From Cladobotryum mycophilum (taxonomy: Eukaryota; Ascomycota; Sordariomycetes; Hypocreales; Hypocreaceae): DNA of 64,000 bases. A program made the translations under genes and the position numbers. Location: assembly GCA_036429605.1 (NCBI GenBank), contig JAVFKD010000016.1, positions 3,658,001 to 3,722,000 of the forward strand. Reading direction: 5' to 3'. Under the pieces are notes generated by a model. That model saw only the letters and a list, made by a program, of their open reading frames with translations. It was not told the origin of the DNA and did no database searches. Numbering within the stretch: the first letter of the stretch is position 1; every line of letters begins with the position of its first letter. Below, piece by piece: positions 34,636-46,816 of this stretch.

Positions 34636-35836
34636 TAGGGGAAAAGGAATCTATCTATCATAGGGAGGTGAAATCTGGCGTGGGACATAGCTTTTCTGGT
34701 GGTTTATGGGAGGGTCGGATGAGAAGGTTGGGACAGGCGCGGCTATCGTTTTTATGTTTTTTTTTATTTATTGTTTTTTTGTCATTTTTTCTCTCCCGGA
34801 TATTCTTCCCCTGGTGAGATGAATACCCATGCCAATCTTTTTCGGACAACACCACCAACCACACTTGTTCTTTTTTTATTATCACGGTTTTTGTTGGACA
34901 TACCCCCTTTATTCCCATGCCGTATAAAAATTATCTGTCTCTCTCGATTCTCTTTTTATTTACACGTTATAACCAACTCTCACACACTCTCACGTTCACT
35001 ACTACTTGATGTTTTTTTCTTTCTTTTCTTTTCTTTTCTTTTTTGCTCTCCTTTTGAAATGTATTGCCTGTTTTTTTTTGAATTTGTTACGACGCGGAAT
35101 ATGACTGCATGTCTGGTCGTGCGTAAAAAAAATGAATCCGTTGCTAATGTGTGGGCTCTTCAGCTCTGGGGGGGATTTTTCTTTCTTTCTTTTTTCTATC
35201 CTGCTGTAATGATTGCAAAGGAGTCGAGGCGAGGGAAGGGAGGGAGGGAAGGGAAAATGGTAGCGTAATTGGACAGAAATAATAAAAACAACATATAATC
35301 ATGGGATGTTGTATTGGTGTAAGTGAGGTAGTGAGAGAGGGTGTCTTTGACTGTTGGACTACTACTGCTACTACTGCTACTGCTGCTGCTGCAATGGATA
35401 AAACTCCTGGAATGGAGAAATTGGATATGAATGAGATCGTCATGTTTAATCATTTTTAGATCCATTTCAGCTTCTTTCATTACACCGCCCATGGACCTTG
35501 CATGAAATGGACCCCACGCAAGAAAATCTTGACCTCTCTTCCTTTGATCCTTACACTCTCCTGGTGCTGGTGCTCATGTTTACCAAGGTTAAGCCTCTCA
35601 CCAATAAAAAACCATGAACCTTCGGCAATGAGCGGCTTTGGCGGGGGAGAGAGAGCATCATCCCTCCCCCACACCCCACACAAAGGTCTCGGGACGACGA
35701 CCCGTCCCTCCCAATCTTTTGGCTCTCTGCTTCTTCTTCTTCTTCTTCTTTCTGACTTTGTTCTTGTTCCCTTTCTTCTTTCTCTTTTTTTGAGATGGAG
35801 TTTTGAATGTAAAAAGAGAATAATCCATTGCCCATT
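34636..35836. other. Intergenic region with trinucleotide repeats
   Basis: T-rich 3' flank of bqt4, then a CTA/CTG repeat at 35358-35394, a CTT repeat at 35727-35752, and the upstream region of the dehydrogenase gene. No further gene is supported. Confidence 0.45.
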
Positions 35837-37166
35837 ATGAGAGTCGCAGCTACGCGTTTAGGAAGCTTGGTGCAGAGGAGGGGGTTTGCGAGCTCGCAGA
35901 GGAGGCTTGATAATTATGCCTTTATCGGCCTTGGTCAAATGGTGAGCTCTGCCTCTCTCTCTTTTCTGTCTTTGATTATGAGCTCCCAGTCGCGTCAAAT
36001 GATGGCTAACATGTATTTCACCAAACAAACAGGGCTACCAAATGGCCAAGAACCTCCAATCGAAGCTCACCCCGTCCGACAAGGTCTCCATTTTCGACAT
36101 CAACCCCGAGTCCATGAAGGGATTGCAGGCGGAGATGAAGGGCAATGGCGCCAACGGAGCCGAGGTTGAGCTCGCTGCGAGTGCGCTGGATGCCTCCAAG
36201 GATGCTGTAAGTGAAAAAGACCAAGCACTGGAATACCATTTTTCTTTCTTTCCTTTTGCTTCTTCTTCTCTACATGTTTATGATGTTCCAAATTTTGTTA
36301 TGTAGTTTGGAAGTCTAGCTTCCTAATTTCTTTTCGCTGACGAACAAACTACTTCTGAATGTATTTCACACATACCTACTCGAATTCATGTCCTAGAATT
36401 CGTTGTTATAACATCATTTCACTGACAAGCAATGGCGAAAACCTAGGACACTGTCATCACCGTCCTACCCGAGCCGCAGCATGTAAAAGGCGTCTACGAA
36501 TCTATTCTAGTCCGGGACCTACCCAAGAAAGACCGCGTATACATCGACTGCTCTACCATCGACCCCTCTACGTCCCGCCAAGTCGCCAAGGCCGTCGCCG
36601 ACGCGGGACAAGGCACCTTTGTCGACGCGCCCATGTCCGGGGGCGTGGTCGGTGCCACGGCCGGCACCCTGACATTCATGCTCGGCGCCGTCTCCGGCAT
36701 CGTTCCCAGAGTCGAGCCCACGCTGCTGCACATGGGTCGCAAGGTCCTGCACTGCGGCGACCAGGGCGCCGGGCTGTCGGCCAAGCTGGCCAACAACTAC
36801 CTCCTCGCGCTCAACAACATCGCCACGGCCGAGGCCATGAACCTGGGCATGAAATGGGGCCTCGACCCCAAGAAGCTGGCCAACGTCCTCAACGTGAGCA
36901 CGGGCAAGTGCTGGCCCAGCGAGGTCAACAACCCCGTGGCGGGCGTGGTCGAGAACGCGCCGGCGAGCAGGGACTACCGCGGCGGGTTCGGGATAGCCCT
37001 CATGAAGAAGGATCTCAGGCTGGCCATGGTGGCGGCTAAGGAAGCGGGCGCGCGGATGGAGCTTGCTGATACGGCGTATAATGTGTATGACGAGGCGTCC
37101 AAGAGGGAGGACTGCGAGGGGCGAGACTTTTCGGTGGTGTATAGATATCTTGGTGGTAAGGAGTAG
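35837..37166 (+). CDS. 3-hydroxyisobutyrate dehydrogenase, mitochondrial
   Basis: ATG 35837 opens MRVAATRLGSLVQRRGFASSQRR, an Arg/Ser/Ala-rich mitochondrial targeting peptide. The NAD-binding motif follows, rebuilt across intron 35942-36032: FIGLGQMGYQMAKNL. A second intron of 240 bp (36207-36446) precedes DTVITVLPEPQHVKGVY. Family signatures are DCSTIDPSTSRQVA, FVDAPMSGGVVGATAGTLTFMLG (substrate loop), the catalytic Lys region GLSAKLANNYLLALNNIATAEAM, and KDLRLAMVAAKEAG. The protein of about 330 residues has the normal length. The enzyme oxidises 3-hydroxyisobutyrate to methylmalonate semialdehyde in valine breakdown in the mitochondrial matrix. The frame is clean. Confidence 0.94.
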
Positions 37167-37171
37167 AAGGG

Positions 37172-37258
37172 GGAAGAGAGAAGAGAAGAGAAGAGAAGAG
37201 AAGAGAAGAGAAGAGAGGGGAAAAAGAAAAGAAAAGAAAAGAAAAGAAAAGAGAAAGA
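37172..37258. repeat. (GAGAA)n / (GAAAA)n purine tract
   Basis: A pentanucleotide array just downstream of the dehydrogenase stop codon: GAGAA-type units to about 37217, then AAAAG units to about 37250. Confidence 0.9.
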
Positions 37259-37380
37259 AACAAGACAAAAAGCCAAAGGTAAGTTTGTAACCGGGTAAGG
37301 GTTATTATTGTTAGCATGAGAAAGAAAAGAGTAAAATTGTTGGATACCTCTTTTTAGCTACATTTGGGATGCATGCGTGG

Positions 37381-37404
37381 AGGAGATACGATACGATACG
37401 ATAC
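37381..37404. repeat. (GATAC)n microsatellite
   Basis: Four consecutive GATAC units. A related GATATAC-like run occurs again at 38126-38146. Confidence 0.85.
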
Positions 37405-37967
37405 GCAATAGAGGATCAAATGGATGCAATCTGATAAGCGACCCGAAACATCAGATTGGGTATGGCCCGTATGGGGTACATTGACATTGACATTAACATT
37501 GGAACCGGAATTGGGGCCCAAAGCCGTATCTCCAACCCGAGCCCCATTGTAACCCAAGCACAGGGTACGAGTTCAAATTCTACAGCTTCATTCAACGTAT
37601 TTCAAATAAGGCGTCCAATGGAAACACGTTCCGAAAAAAGGAGGTGTGCCTTTTGCTTCGGCCGGGAACAAGAAGAAGTGAAAGAAGGGGAGGTGGAGGA
37701 ATTGATTAGCCCGGAGCCGAATGCCGGTGGGAATCTACCTCCGTATGCGTGTTTTTGAATTCCATTTCTTTGGGCTGTGCTTTTTTATTTTTTTATTTTT
37801 ATTTTTATTTTTATTTTTTTTTAACAATGGACTGCTTTGTTGGGTTTTCACCTTGTCTTGTTCGAGCTGGTTTGCTCTTCGGCTTGTTCGGAGACTTGGT
37901 GGGATAGAACAGTGGACTGGATAATAGGTAGAGCTAGCAAAGGTGTCCGCCCGTCATGTTTATGTAA

Positions 37968-38030
37968 AATAAAGTAAAGTAAAGTACCTACCTGTACAGT
38001 AGAGTAAAGTACAAAAGTAAAGTAGTACAA
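37968..38030. repeat. (AAAGT)n-rich tract
   Basis: Repeated AAAGT pentamers interrupted by ACC and AC, lying in intergenic DNA. Confidence 0.8.
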
Positions 38031-38791
38031 AAAGTATTGGATTCGATCTGTGGCTTCGAAACGGGTGGCGCTCGGTGAGGCTTGATAAAATGCATCCATG
38101 GCTTCTGGAAATACGCGTAACTATACGATATACGATATACAATACGATGATGGTGTCAACTTGCGCGCGCGCGCTATGAGGAAATCCTTCAAGTTAAGTA
38201 GACATGTGAATATGGGCATTGACGATGAAGACATGCAAGAAACACACAGCACAGCACAGCACAGCACAGGTTCTTGCTTGACTTGCATCCAACAGGGGGG
38301 TCATGAAATCAAAGAATCATGATGAAATAGAGTTATTACCCCCTACATTGCCTACCTACCTACCAAGTACCTACAGTAGACTACCTATATCTAGCAGATA
38401 TAAGCATCCCACCCACATTGCGCGCCCATACATTCCCAATTAGGCAAACGTCCATCAGCGGCGGCAGCATGACATGATCAGAAAAACGATTAATAATTCA
38501 CTTTTTGCCCCAATTTTTTCTTCTTCTTTTCTTTTTTCTTCTCGGCAACGAGCTCTTCCGCTTCCCTTTTTTTTTGATTTCAGCCGCCGGGGCCACATTA
38601 TATCTTCCTGCTACTGTACTTACTGTATGTAGGAAACCAATGCAATGGCCCCCCCCGATGAAGAGGGCGGGCGTAGTGTCCGAAATGGATGGTTACACTC
38701 CCCCCCCAATGGAAAAAAAGAGGCTGACATGATTTATGGGGGATCTTTGTGCTTAATCCTATCATATGTTAGGTAGTGGTAGTTTAGACAA

Positions 38792-38812
38792 CACGCACGC
38801 ACGCACGCACGT
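38792..38812. repeat. (GCAC)n microsatellite
   Basis: Five GCAC/CACG tetranucleotide units in the upstream region of the RTA1-like gene. Confidence 0.85.
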
Positions 38813-39502
38813 GTGAGTGGGATGGGATAGGATGGGGGAGATGATACTGAGTGAGCCTGTGGTGTGTGTCTGGTGTCTGGTGTGTGTGTTGGCTCCCCCC
38901 ATCCTTCGGAGTTCTTAAAGATGCCTAGGCCCCGAAGCTTACGTTTAGAGTGAAATCCATCACATCTTTATTCTACCTCTTCCATTTCCTATTCGTTCTT
39001 CTCTTTTTTTCATTTATTAGATTCTTCTGTCTGTCTGTCTTTGCCAAGAGATTTGATTGATACCCCCCATTCCTTTTCTGTCCTTCATCCGTCCTTGGGC
39101 TATTGGGGAATTAAAAAAAAAAAGGGCTTGGCTAAGCTGGGGTATAGAAAGAGAGAAAGAGTACATGAGGATTTGAGATAAGAAGTGTTGGCGCAGTCAT
39201 CCATCCATCCATTCATTCATATTATTCGCCCCCCCCAATCCCAAATCCCTGGTCTCATTTCGATACGAAACATCGGAACTCACCCTTCCCGAGACAAAAT
39301 CGATTCCCACCCCAAAACCGAAAAGAAAAAAGAGACGAAAGAAGATTTCTAGAAAAAACATCAAACATTACATTACAGAGTGCATTCACATTCACATTCA
39401 TACATTACATTATATTACATTACATACTTCATCCTCAACTGGGCAGTTTCACAAGACGGTACCCCCCCCCCCCGAGTTACACCAAAACAAAAACCACCAG
39501 CC

Positions 39503-40533
39503 ATGTCCGGCGACAACACCACGCACGTCGGCTACGATGACTGCACCTCCGTCACAGCCTTTTGCCGCGTCTCTGACACCGTCCTGGGGTACTATCCCAA
39601 CCTGGGCTCCGGCATCTTCTTCGCCATCTGCTTTGGCTTGCTGGCCATAACGTCTTTGGTGTTGGGCATCTGGAAGAAGACGTATACCTATTGCATTGGC
39701 CTCTCCATAGGCTTGATATTAGAGTCAGCCGGCTACATCGGCCGCGCCCTCATGAACAACAACCCCTGGGACCAGGGCGCCTTCGACCTCCAAATCACCG
39801 CCATCATCCTCGCCCCGACCTTCATCTGCGTCTCCATCTACCTCACCCTCAAGCACGTCGCCCTCAACCTCAACCCCTCCATCTCCCGCCTTCGGCCCCG
39901 CTGGTACCCCGTCATCTTCCTCCCCGCCGACCTGACCTGCCTCATCGTCCAGGCCGTGGGCGGCGGCATCGCGGCGGCCGCGGGCAAGACCAACAGGAAG
40001 CTGCAGCAGGGCGGGAACCACGCCATCATCGCTGGTGTGGCGCTGCAGGTCGCCGTGCTGCTCGTCTTTGGCGTCCTGAGCTTGGATTACTTTGTCAAGG
40101 TCAAGAAGTGGATGGCCTCGAGCGAGGCCCAGGGCACCCAGGCCCTGAGGACCTGGAACGACGCCAACTTTCGCAAGTTTGGGTATGCCGTCTCGGGGGC
40201 TTACCTCGCCATCTTTGTCCGTTGCATCTATCGGTAAGTTGAGGCCAACCACTCCATTCACTTCACCATACCTTGAAACCCCACATCTAACAGAAATCTA
40301 GTATCGCTGAAATGGCCGGCGGCTGGGGCAACAAAATCATGCAAGACGAGCCCAGCTTCCTCGTCCTCGACAGCTCCCTCGTTCTCATCGGCTCGTTCCT
40401 CCTCACCATCTTCCACCCTGGTTTTCTCTTCCCACAGATGCGCAACGGCCAGGGCAAGAGGAATAACCAAGAAAGCCCTGTGCGCGAGGAGGCGGGCTCG
40501 TCCAGTGATGGGACCAAGACCGAAAAAGCTTGA
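39503..40533 (+). CDS. RTA1-like seven-helix membrane protein
   Basis: ATG 39503 opens MSGDNTTHVGYDDCTSV. The frame extends upstream to 39380, but that part is made of ATTACA-type repeats, so the internal ATG is preferred. Seven hydrophobic segments are visible, starting with IFFAICFGLLAITSLVLGIW. RTA1-family (PF04479) signatures are ESAGYIGRA, LAPTFICVSIYLTL, LTCLIVQAVGGGIAA, and RIAEMAGGWGN, rebuilt over intron 40234-40301 (GTAAGT...TCTAG). The last helix ends in FHPGFLFPQM, then a hydrophilic tail of about 40 residues. Members of this family include yeast Rta1 and Rsb1, which are linked to lipid and sphingoid-base export and to resistance to toxic lipids. The substrate here is not known. 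About 320 residues, normal for the family. Confidence 0.92.
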
Positions 40534-40780
40534 AGTATTGAAGCATAGATTCTTTCGCGTTTTTATTTTATTTTTAGGGGGTAGATATCCTGTCTGATGG
40601 CTATTTTGCATATGGGTTAGATTGGCGTTTTGCTGGAAATATTTGCATTAGAACATTCAATATCAAGCACTCTCGTTATCGTCCATGCCATGAACCCGTC
40701 ATCATACATACGTAGTCATAAATCCAATGTCTATTATTGCACATTGCCGTCTGCAATATGATGCTCCTTTTATGGTCTCA

Positions 40781-43263
40781 TTAATCTTCCGACTTGACCA
40801 GTCTATCGGTTTCACCGTCATCATCACTTTCCTCCTCCTCTTCATCTTCTTCCTCGTCCGTCTCTTCCTCCTCAGACTCTTCTTCCTCTTCCTCCTCTTC
40901 TTCACTCTCCTCGCTTTCCTCTTCCTCCTCGGCGAGCCAATCGTCCAAGGTCTTGGCTCCAACGCCCTCACTCAAGCCATTTGACTTGCTAGGCGCCGCC
41001 CTGACAAGATCATCGAGCTTTTCACCCGCAGGCACAACGGTTCTTTCTCCAGTCTCATACCTCGAGCTAGCGCTATCCTTTTCCGGTTCGCGCAGTCTGG
41101 GATCCGGTTCCATGCCGGCTTCAACCCAGTTAGGAAGACTCTCGTATCCCCTCAAGCCGTGAACTCCGCCGCCTCCTGCCAAAACTAGCGTGGAAGATCC
41201 AAGTAAAAATCCCTTTCTAGATTCGGATGGACTTGGGGCTTGGGGAGCTGGTTTTGGTGCAAGCAGCATCAGGGTAGCTAGTTGGGGAACTGTAAGCAGA
41301 GAACGATACATTCGCGCCCGGTCCCGAAGGTCGTATGACGTATCGTATCTAACTAGCAGCAGCACGTAGTCCCAGAGTCGCTCAATCGGGTGCTTCTCGG
41401 GCTCCAGCGGAGGATCTTCTTCGAATGGCTTATTCTCCTCTTGCTCAGGCTGTCGGTTGAGGTGATGAAGATAGACCTTGGCAGCGAGAAGTAAGATTTG
41501 TCGCTTTGCCGCCTCAGACTCGCTCGCAAAGTCTTTGAGTAAAATGCGCAACACGTCCGGGGCAATATTGTCCTCTCCATTCAGACCAGAGAACTCACCG
41601 ACCAGCCAAATGATGGTCGCTCTCGCCTGGGGGTCAGTTGCCGAGTCCAGATTCTTGGCCAGTCGCACGACAGTCCCTACGTGTCCCGCTTCATCTTGCT
41701 GGATCAAATGTCGAATAACAGTCAGTGACTCGGCGGCTAGAGTTCCGTCCAGGCTTGTGATTTGGCCCAAGAGCAACTTGAGGCATCTTGGTGCCGTGGT
41801 CGCATCGGACTGTGCGCAGCGACCAATGGCCCGAACAGCTTCTCGCACCAGGGTTTTGTTTGATCCTTGTGAAAAATGCTCGAGTTCCTTTAATATGAGA
41901 CTTTTGACGTGAATGGGACTGTGAGGAAAGATTATGGCCAATACTTCAAGCTTCAATTCCCAGACGGGTGCAGGATCGGTGGCCCTGACTAGGAAGTGGC
42001 TTGCGTACTTGACGAAATCAAATGGGCGTATTAGACACACAGAAACAATATTGTATAGGGCAATCTGCTGTATGTCCTGGGCTCCTCGCATAAGCGCTAC
42101 CAGGGGACCGATTGCATGCTTGACATACTCTGGAGTCCCAATGTCAACATAGCATCTTGCGACTGCCACCACAACTCCCGAGTTCCGACTCTGTAACAAG
42201 GGCCTGATGGCATTCAGGAGAAGCGTCAAGTCGGAATCTAGAGACGTCGGACGCTGTGGTTTGGCTGTGGATGACGATGACTCGCTATAAAAGTCATCAA
42301 TATTTGTCTGCTTCGTCTGCGTCTGCGTCTGACTCGATGGGGTATTATCGACTTCCGTAGTTTGGGCTCGCCGAGGGAAGCATTTCCGTGCATAGAATGT
42401 CATCAACTTCAAAGTGGCCAGCTGGCTCCACTCATCCATGTCGACAACCTTCTTGATCAAGCTGCGGTAGTGCTTGTGTATCAAATCTATCCTTTCCGGG
42501 CACATCTCCATGAAGGCAGACACCGCTGCACCGGCAACGTAATACTGCTTGTCGCCCAGCAGCGTCGACAAGCATTCCAGCAGCAGAGGAGACTGGCTCG
42601 GGTCTAGGCGGTAGCATTTTGGAATCGCCAGCGCGGCCGCTTTGCGCACCAGGGGACTCATATCGGCGACGCCCTTCTTGATGGCCAGAGAGACGATTTG
42701 GCTAATGACGTCGACACGTATTCCGGACATGGTCTTCAGGGCCAGCGCTCGCACCTGCGGGTTCGTATCGGAGAGAGACTTTTGGATCGTGTTGATGGAG
42801 AGGAGGGCGAGGTCGGGTTCCTGTTCGGCATGGTGGATGAGGTAGATGTAGACCAGCTTCTTGATTTCGAGGTTTGGAGAGGCAACATTCTTGACGACGG
42901 AAGAGAAAAAGGGCAGCGTCTTTTGATTGCGGTACATCATCTACGCCGAGTCAGCCATTTGGCGGGGGTGGTGGTGGGAGCAATTCATCGTGACCCATAA
43001 CCTACAGCAATAACTCGACGCAGTCCCTCGAGGACCTCTCTCTCGTTGCGACTATCTAGGAGCTTGCGCATCTGGTTGCGGTCGAGGAGTCTAGAGGTAG
43101 GGCGAACGCTGCGCGTAGCTTGGGCGGCATCGAGGGTGAGTTCCCTGGCTGAGACGGTGCACCTGATTTAGCTTCAAGCAATGAGGACAGCGAAAGCTTT
43201 GGCAATAGGTAGCTACTACTTACCAGCCTCGAGGAGACCCGAGATCCTAGATATGGACTCCAT
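40781..43263 (-). CDS. apl6: AP-3 complex subunit beta
   Basis: ATG 43263 opens MESISRISGLLEA. Intron 1 (donor GTAAGT near 43219, acceptor CTCAG near 43157) joins it to ARELTLDAAQATRS. Intron 2 (GTAGGT...GTAG, about 42941-43008) joins RRVIA to MMYRNQ. The rest is one long exon with the adaptin trunk: NLEIKKLVYIYLIHHAEQEPDLALLSINTIQKSLSD, VRALALKTMSGIRV, SPLVRKAAALAIPKCYRL. The C-terminal 60 residues are extremely acidic (Glu/Asp/Ser runs), as in the hinge of beta-3 adaptins. The appendage domain is short or absent, which is usual in fungi. AP-3 moves cargo from Golgi or endosome to the vacuole. No frameshift is seen across 2.1 kb. Confidence 0.93.
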
Positions 43264-43794
43264 TGTTGGTGATCCGGGGTGCTTGTCTATGCCTATGCGG
43301 CCTTCGCTTGAAGCTGTACAAGACACCTGGTTGGTCGCGTGGGGGTTGAAGCTGGAGGTGGATGGAGGGATGACGTGCGGTGGGATTGTGGGTGGTGGTG
43401 GTACTGCCGCTAAGCTCCCTCACCACCCAAATCTGCCAATCAGACATCACCACTGCTATGATGGAGCTTTCAATTACACGACAGATGCAAGGTGTTTATG
43501 CCGTTCTACATTTCCCCCAAAAAGTTCATCTTGAATCAATGAATCCTTAATATTTCTACCATTTTATTTTATTTTATTAACAGCAAAACAGGTCCAGCAT
43601 TCTCCAATTGCGAGAGTGGTATGTGGGGAAGCTATCCATGAACATGCCTCTCTCATCACAGGCTCAATGACAACCTTTTGAATACTTTCAGTCTCATATC
43701 GACAACAGCAAGGAGACACATACGATATAGCCATCTCTGGAAACCTACTTTATGCAAACATCACATGTCATACGTTAGACTCGGCATCCTAACA
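43264..43794. other. Divergent promoter region between AP-3 beta and an unknown gene
   Basis: About 530 bases shared by two divergent genes. An ATTTT-type repeat lies at 43560-43578. Confidence 0.5.
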
Positions 43795-44480
43795 ATGCCC
43801 TCCTCGCGACCCATCGTCCTCTCACCATCCACCCCCTCAGAGCTCCTCTCCTACATTGTCACCTACCAATGCTATCCCACCACGATCCTCATCGGCTGGC
43901 CCAAACAAGTCTTTATCGACGCCCTCATCCAGGACGTTAGACACGGTCTCTCCTTTAACCCCCGGATGATCCGGAAGACACCGAGGGACCACCCCAGCAA
44001 GACCAGCCATCCCACCCCCTCCTCCACGCCTCCCTCCTCCAAATCGCCGTCTCCCGACACATACGCCTCGCCTTCATCCCGACAGTCACCCACCTCCGCG
44101 CCTACCTCACCACCTTCTCTCCCTCAGACTCCAAGATCCAGCCCCCGCCAAACCACAAGCACCGCAACACCCACCTTCCCAACCTACTCGTCTATGGCTT
44201 CCTCGAGCTCCATCGCGACGGGAGCGAGTGGTCCGCTCAGGGGCTCGGCACCACCGCCGCAGCGCTCATCGAGGCCGCCGCGAGGACCTCCTTCAGGCCT
44301 GCCATCGTGGAACCCAGAGGGGCGCTGGGCTACGAGGTATTGGATGAGTTTCTAAATGAAAATGTCCCGCTCTTGAGTGGCAGCTCTATGGGAGGGGACG
44401 GGATGTGGAAAGGGCGAATAGTGCCGATTCGAAGGGTGTTGAATCGCTGGTTCGAGTTTGAAGCGCCAAAGGAAGAATAA
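43795..44480 (+). CDS. Protein of unknown function (apparent frameshift)
   Basis: ATG 43795 opens MPSSRPIVLSPSTPSELLSYIVTYQCYPTTILIGWPKQVFIDALIQDV. The first part and the rest are in different frames, joined at C5 43959-43963. One more C gives LSFNPPDDPEDTEGPPQQ. The following 165 residues read as an ordinary protein (LLQIAVSRHIRLAFIPTVTHLRAYL, LPNLLVYGFLELHRDGSEWS, GLGTTAAALIEAAART, FRPAIVEPRGALG) and end FEFEAPKEE at 44480. Total is about 228 residues, a single exon. The layout of hydrophobic strands and GTTAAALIEAA looks like an alpha/beta fold, perhaps a degenerate RecA-like one, but I do not recognise the family. Divergent from the AP-3 beta gene. Confidence 0.7.
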
Positions 44481-44720
44481 CATGAAAGTGAGGGTAGTCT
44501 GCCACAGGAGATGTGACATGTAATTTCAATGCTCTAATATCCATAATTGTAACCATTTGAGCCAAATAGGGAACCGACAGGTATTGCCTCCCAACCTCCA
44601 ACGCCAGACAGTGGTATCTCTGCTTCATTTCCGTTCATCATAAGCCATAACAGTAAGCGTACATGGTAGGCACATTAACTAAATCTCATATCAAAGTTGT
44701 ACATCAAAAGGGAGGCCGAT

Positions 44721-46203
44721 TTAACCAATCGTTTGCTCCATCTCGGTAATGTACAGCTTGATATGAGCTTCCATTTTCAGGTACTCATCATACGCCGCGT
44801 GAACTTCATTCTCAATGTTTTCTTTGAGATCGAGCATCTACCACTAGTTAGTATCAAATTGCACAGCTGTAAAAGAAGGAGAGAAAGAAAGAAAAAAAGA
44901 AAGAAAAAAGAGGACAAGTCGAACATACCTTCTTCTCAGTTTGCTCAATCCTCACCCTCCGAATTTCCATCTCCTTGCCCTTGTCGGTATTCTCCTCGGT
45001 GAGCTTCTTATGCATAGCCCGCAGCTCGTGCATCTTATCCTTGGCCTCCTGAGCCTTTTGGTTGCTCTGCTCGCGTAGCCTTTCTGTCCGCTCGGTCCAC
45101 TTGGACAGCTGTCGTTTGAGCATCACCTCTGCCCTCTCCACCTCGCGGGCATTGTTCCCCCTTTCGGACAGCGCCTCACGCTGCTTGGTGTTCTTGGCCA
45201 TTTCTTCGTCCTCCTTTGCCAACTCGATGGATATTTCTTCCAAAATCTTGATGCATGATGCCACATCTCCGGATACAACGGTGAATGAATCGGCAGAGGT
45301 CTGCAAGGCTCTCGCCCGTCGATCCAGGGAGTCGATGTGCGCCTTGTCGTTGTTTAGAATCTCGCGGAGCTCGGCCAAGCTATCTTGGAGGTTTGAGGCA
45401 CTCTGAAGCACATATGGCCGTAACTTGGCGCTCTCTTGCTTCAGTGTAAGCTTCTCTTGTGTTTTTTGCTCCAACGCGGTTGTCATATCGCCCTTTTTTT
45501 GTTTGGCCTCCTCCAGGCGGGCTGCGACCTTTTCTTGATTCCGCCGCAATTCCAAGAGGCGTTTCTTCAAGTCCTCATTCCGCATCGTCTTCTCCCGCAC
45601 CTGAGCCTCCATTGCTCTCCGATTATGTTTCATATCCACCAGCCTCGACTCGTTTTCCTGATTCTCAGCGTATAGAGTCTCTATCCTAGACTTGGTTGAC
45701 TCGGCCTTGTGGTAGTGCAGATCAATTACACTCGTCTGCGACTCTCGGAAGCGCACAAAGTTGATGAGGTAGCTGAAGATCTTGACCAGACGCTCGTACG
45801 TCGGCTTGTACAGGTCGTTGAAGCCGAAATCATGGATACCGCACTCGACCAGCAGCCTCCGCAGGGACACGTAAAACCCCATCAAGTTGCGCGTGTCAGG
45901 CGGTATGACATCGGGGAACTCACCGCACACATCCTCGGCGGCTGCGCGCATCGGCGGCTCAACGGTCTCGCGGGTGGAGTTGAGAAGGATATCGGCAAAC
46001 CATTCGAAGATTGTCTGTACATGCGACGGGTTGGGCTTTTGCAGGTCGGCGACGGTGAAGTTGATGCCAATGTCGGTGATGCACCCCACGATTTCCCGAT
46101 CAGGGAGTCGCATAAACGCATCGGCATCGTCCTCTTTCTTGCGCGATCGGGATTGCTGCTGCTGATTTGTAGGGATGATGCTCATTCTCGGGTTGTACGC
46201 CAT
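44721..46203 (-). CDS. nuf2: Kinetochore protein Nuf2 (Ndc80 complex)
   Basis: ATG 46203 opens MAYNPRMSIIPTNQQQQ; an in-frame ATG at 46236 is possible, but fungal Nuf2 proteins usually start MAYNP. The N-terminal calponin-homology-like region is clear: FMRLPDREIVGCITDIGINFTVADLQKPNPSHVQTIFEWF, then DLYKPTYERLVKIFSYLINFVRFRE. A continuous coiled coil of about 280 residues follows. An intron (donor GTATGT near 44928, acceptor GGTAG near 44834) joins IEQTEKK to MLDLKENIENEVHAAYDEYLKME and the end ITEMEQTIG. Length is about 465 residues, as expected. Nuf2 pairs with Ndc80 to bind microtubules at kinetochores. The frame is clean. Confidence 0.95.
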
Positions 46204-46816
46204 GTTGATGGATATCTGGCGCCGTTGCGCAGTCAAGCTTTTGTCAGGTAACGTTTTTGCGACAACTTTGACGACATATCTAGGCGTGCCCCTCGATGAT
46301 TTCTCGATTGAAATTCGGTAAACAGGTTAGGCGCGTTGCTGCAGAAACAAACAAGTTGAAAGTATGTACCGTCACGTGACCCCCAATGAAACACATCTCT
46401 CCCCAGTGTTGATGATTTGCTTCATATGGATTACTTAACATGCAACAAGGATATCCAAAACATAAGACTGAAAAAAGACGACGAAGATGGCGACGGTAAA
46501 AAAGAAGAAAAGGACCGAGGGACCTAATGATTGGTGACAGTCGGAAAGTGAAAATAATATATGAAGCATTCACCAACAGCCATGAGGCAAAACACCACGG
46601 TTGACCCCTCTACATGATTTTCAGCGATGAGAGAATGGAAACATAGTACTAGGTAAGTAGATAGCAATCGTATCTGGCAGCCATCTCTGGGAGACCTAAC
46701 TGGTCCTTGGATATCATCATTCCAAGCTTGAGGACGATACAGCATCTATTCTTATGCTATACAAGACAGCTAGCTATAGCCTCTGCGTACCCATACGGGC
46801 TCTTTCACGGAATCCT
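46204..46816. other. Spacer between nuf2 and the thioredoxin array
   Basis: About 600 bases with no supported gene. From about 46670 the sequence (GGGAGACC...TCCTTGGAT, then GAGGACGATA and TACAAGACAGCTAGC) is the 3' flank of the first thioredoxin unit and is repeated after the other copies. Confidence 0.5.

Larger units (their letters stand above)
37167..39502. other. Long low-complexity intergenic region
   Basis: About 2.3 kb with many short tandem repeats and homopolymer tracts, and no supported gene. It includes the 3' flank of the dehydrogenase and the promoter and leader of the RTA1-like gene, with a C-run of about 13 at 39462-39474. Confidence 0.5.

Noticed and set aside
36359..37039. 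Arg/His-rich frame on the plus strand
   Set aside because: It overlaps the dehydrogenase exon in another frame and only reflects its GC-rich codons.
37172..37258. Possible CRISPR-like or satellite array in the GAGAA tract
   Set aside because: Simple pentanucleotide microsatellite without spacers; CRISPR arrays are not expected in a fungal nuclear genome.
39380..39502. Upstream in-frame extension of the RTA1-like protein (MHSHSHSYITLYY...)
   Set aside because: It is encoded by ATTACA/ATTCAC-type repeats and a C-run in the leader; the family start is at the ATG at 39503.
40794..41162. Ser-rich open frame on the plus strand
   Set aside because: It is the reverse-strand shadow of the Glu/Asp-rich tail of AP-3 beta.
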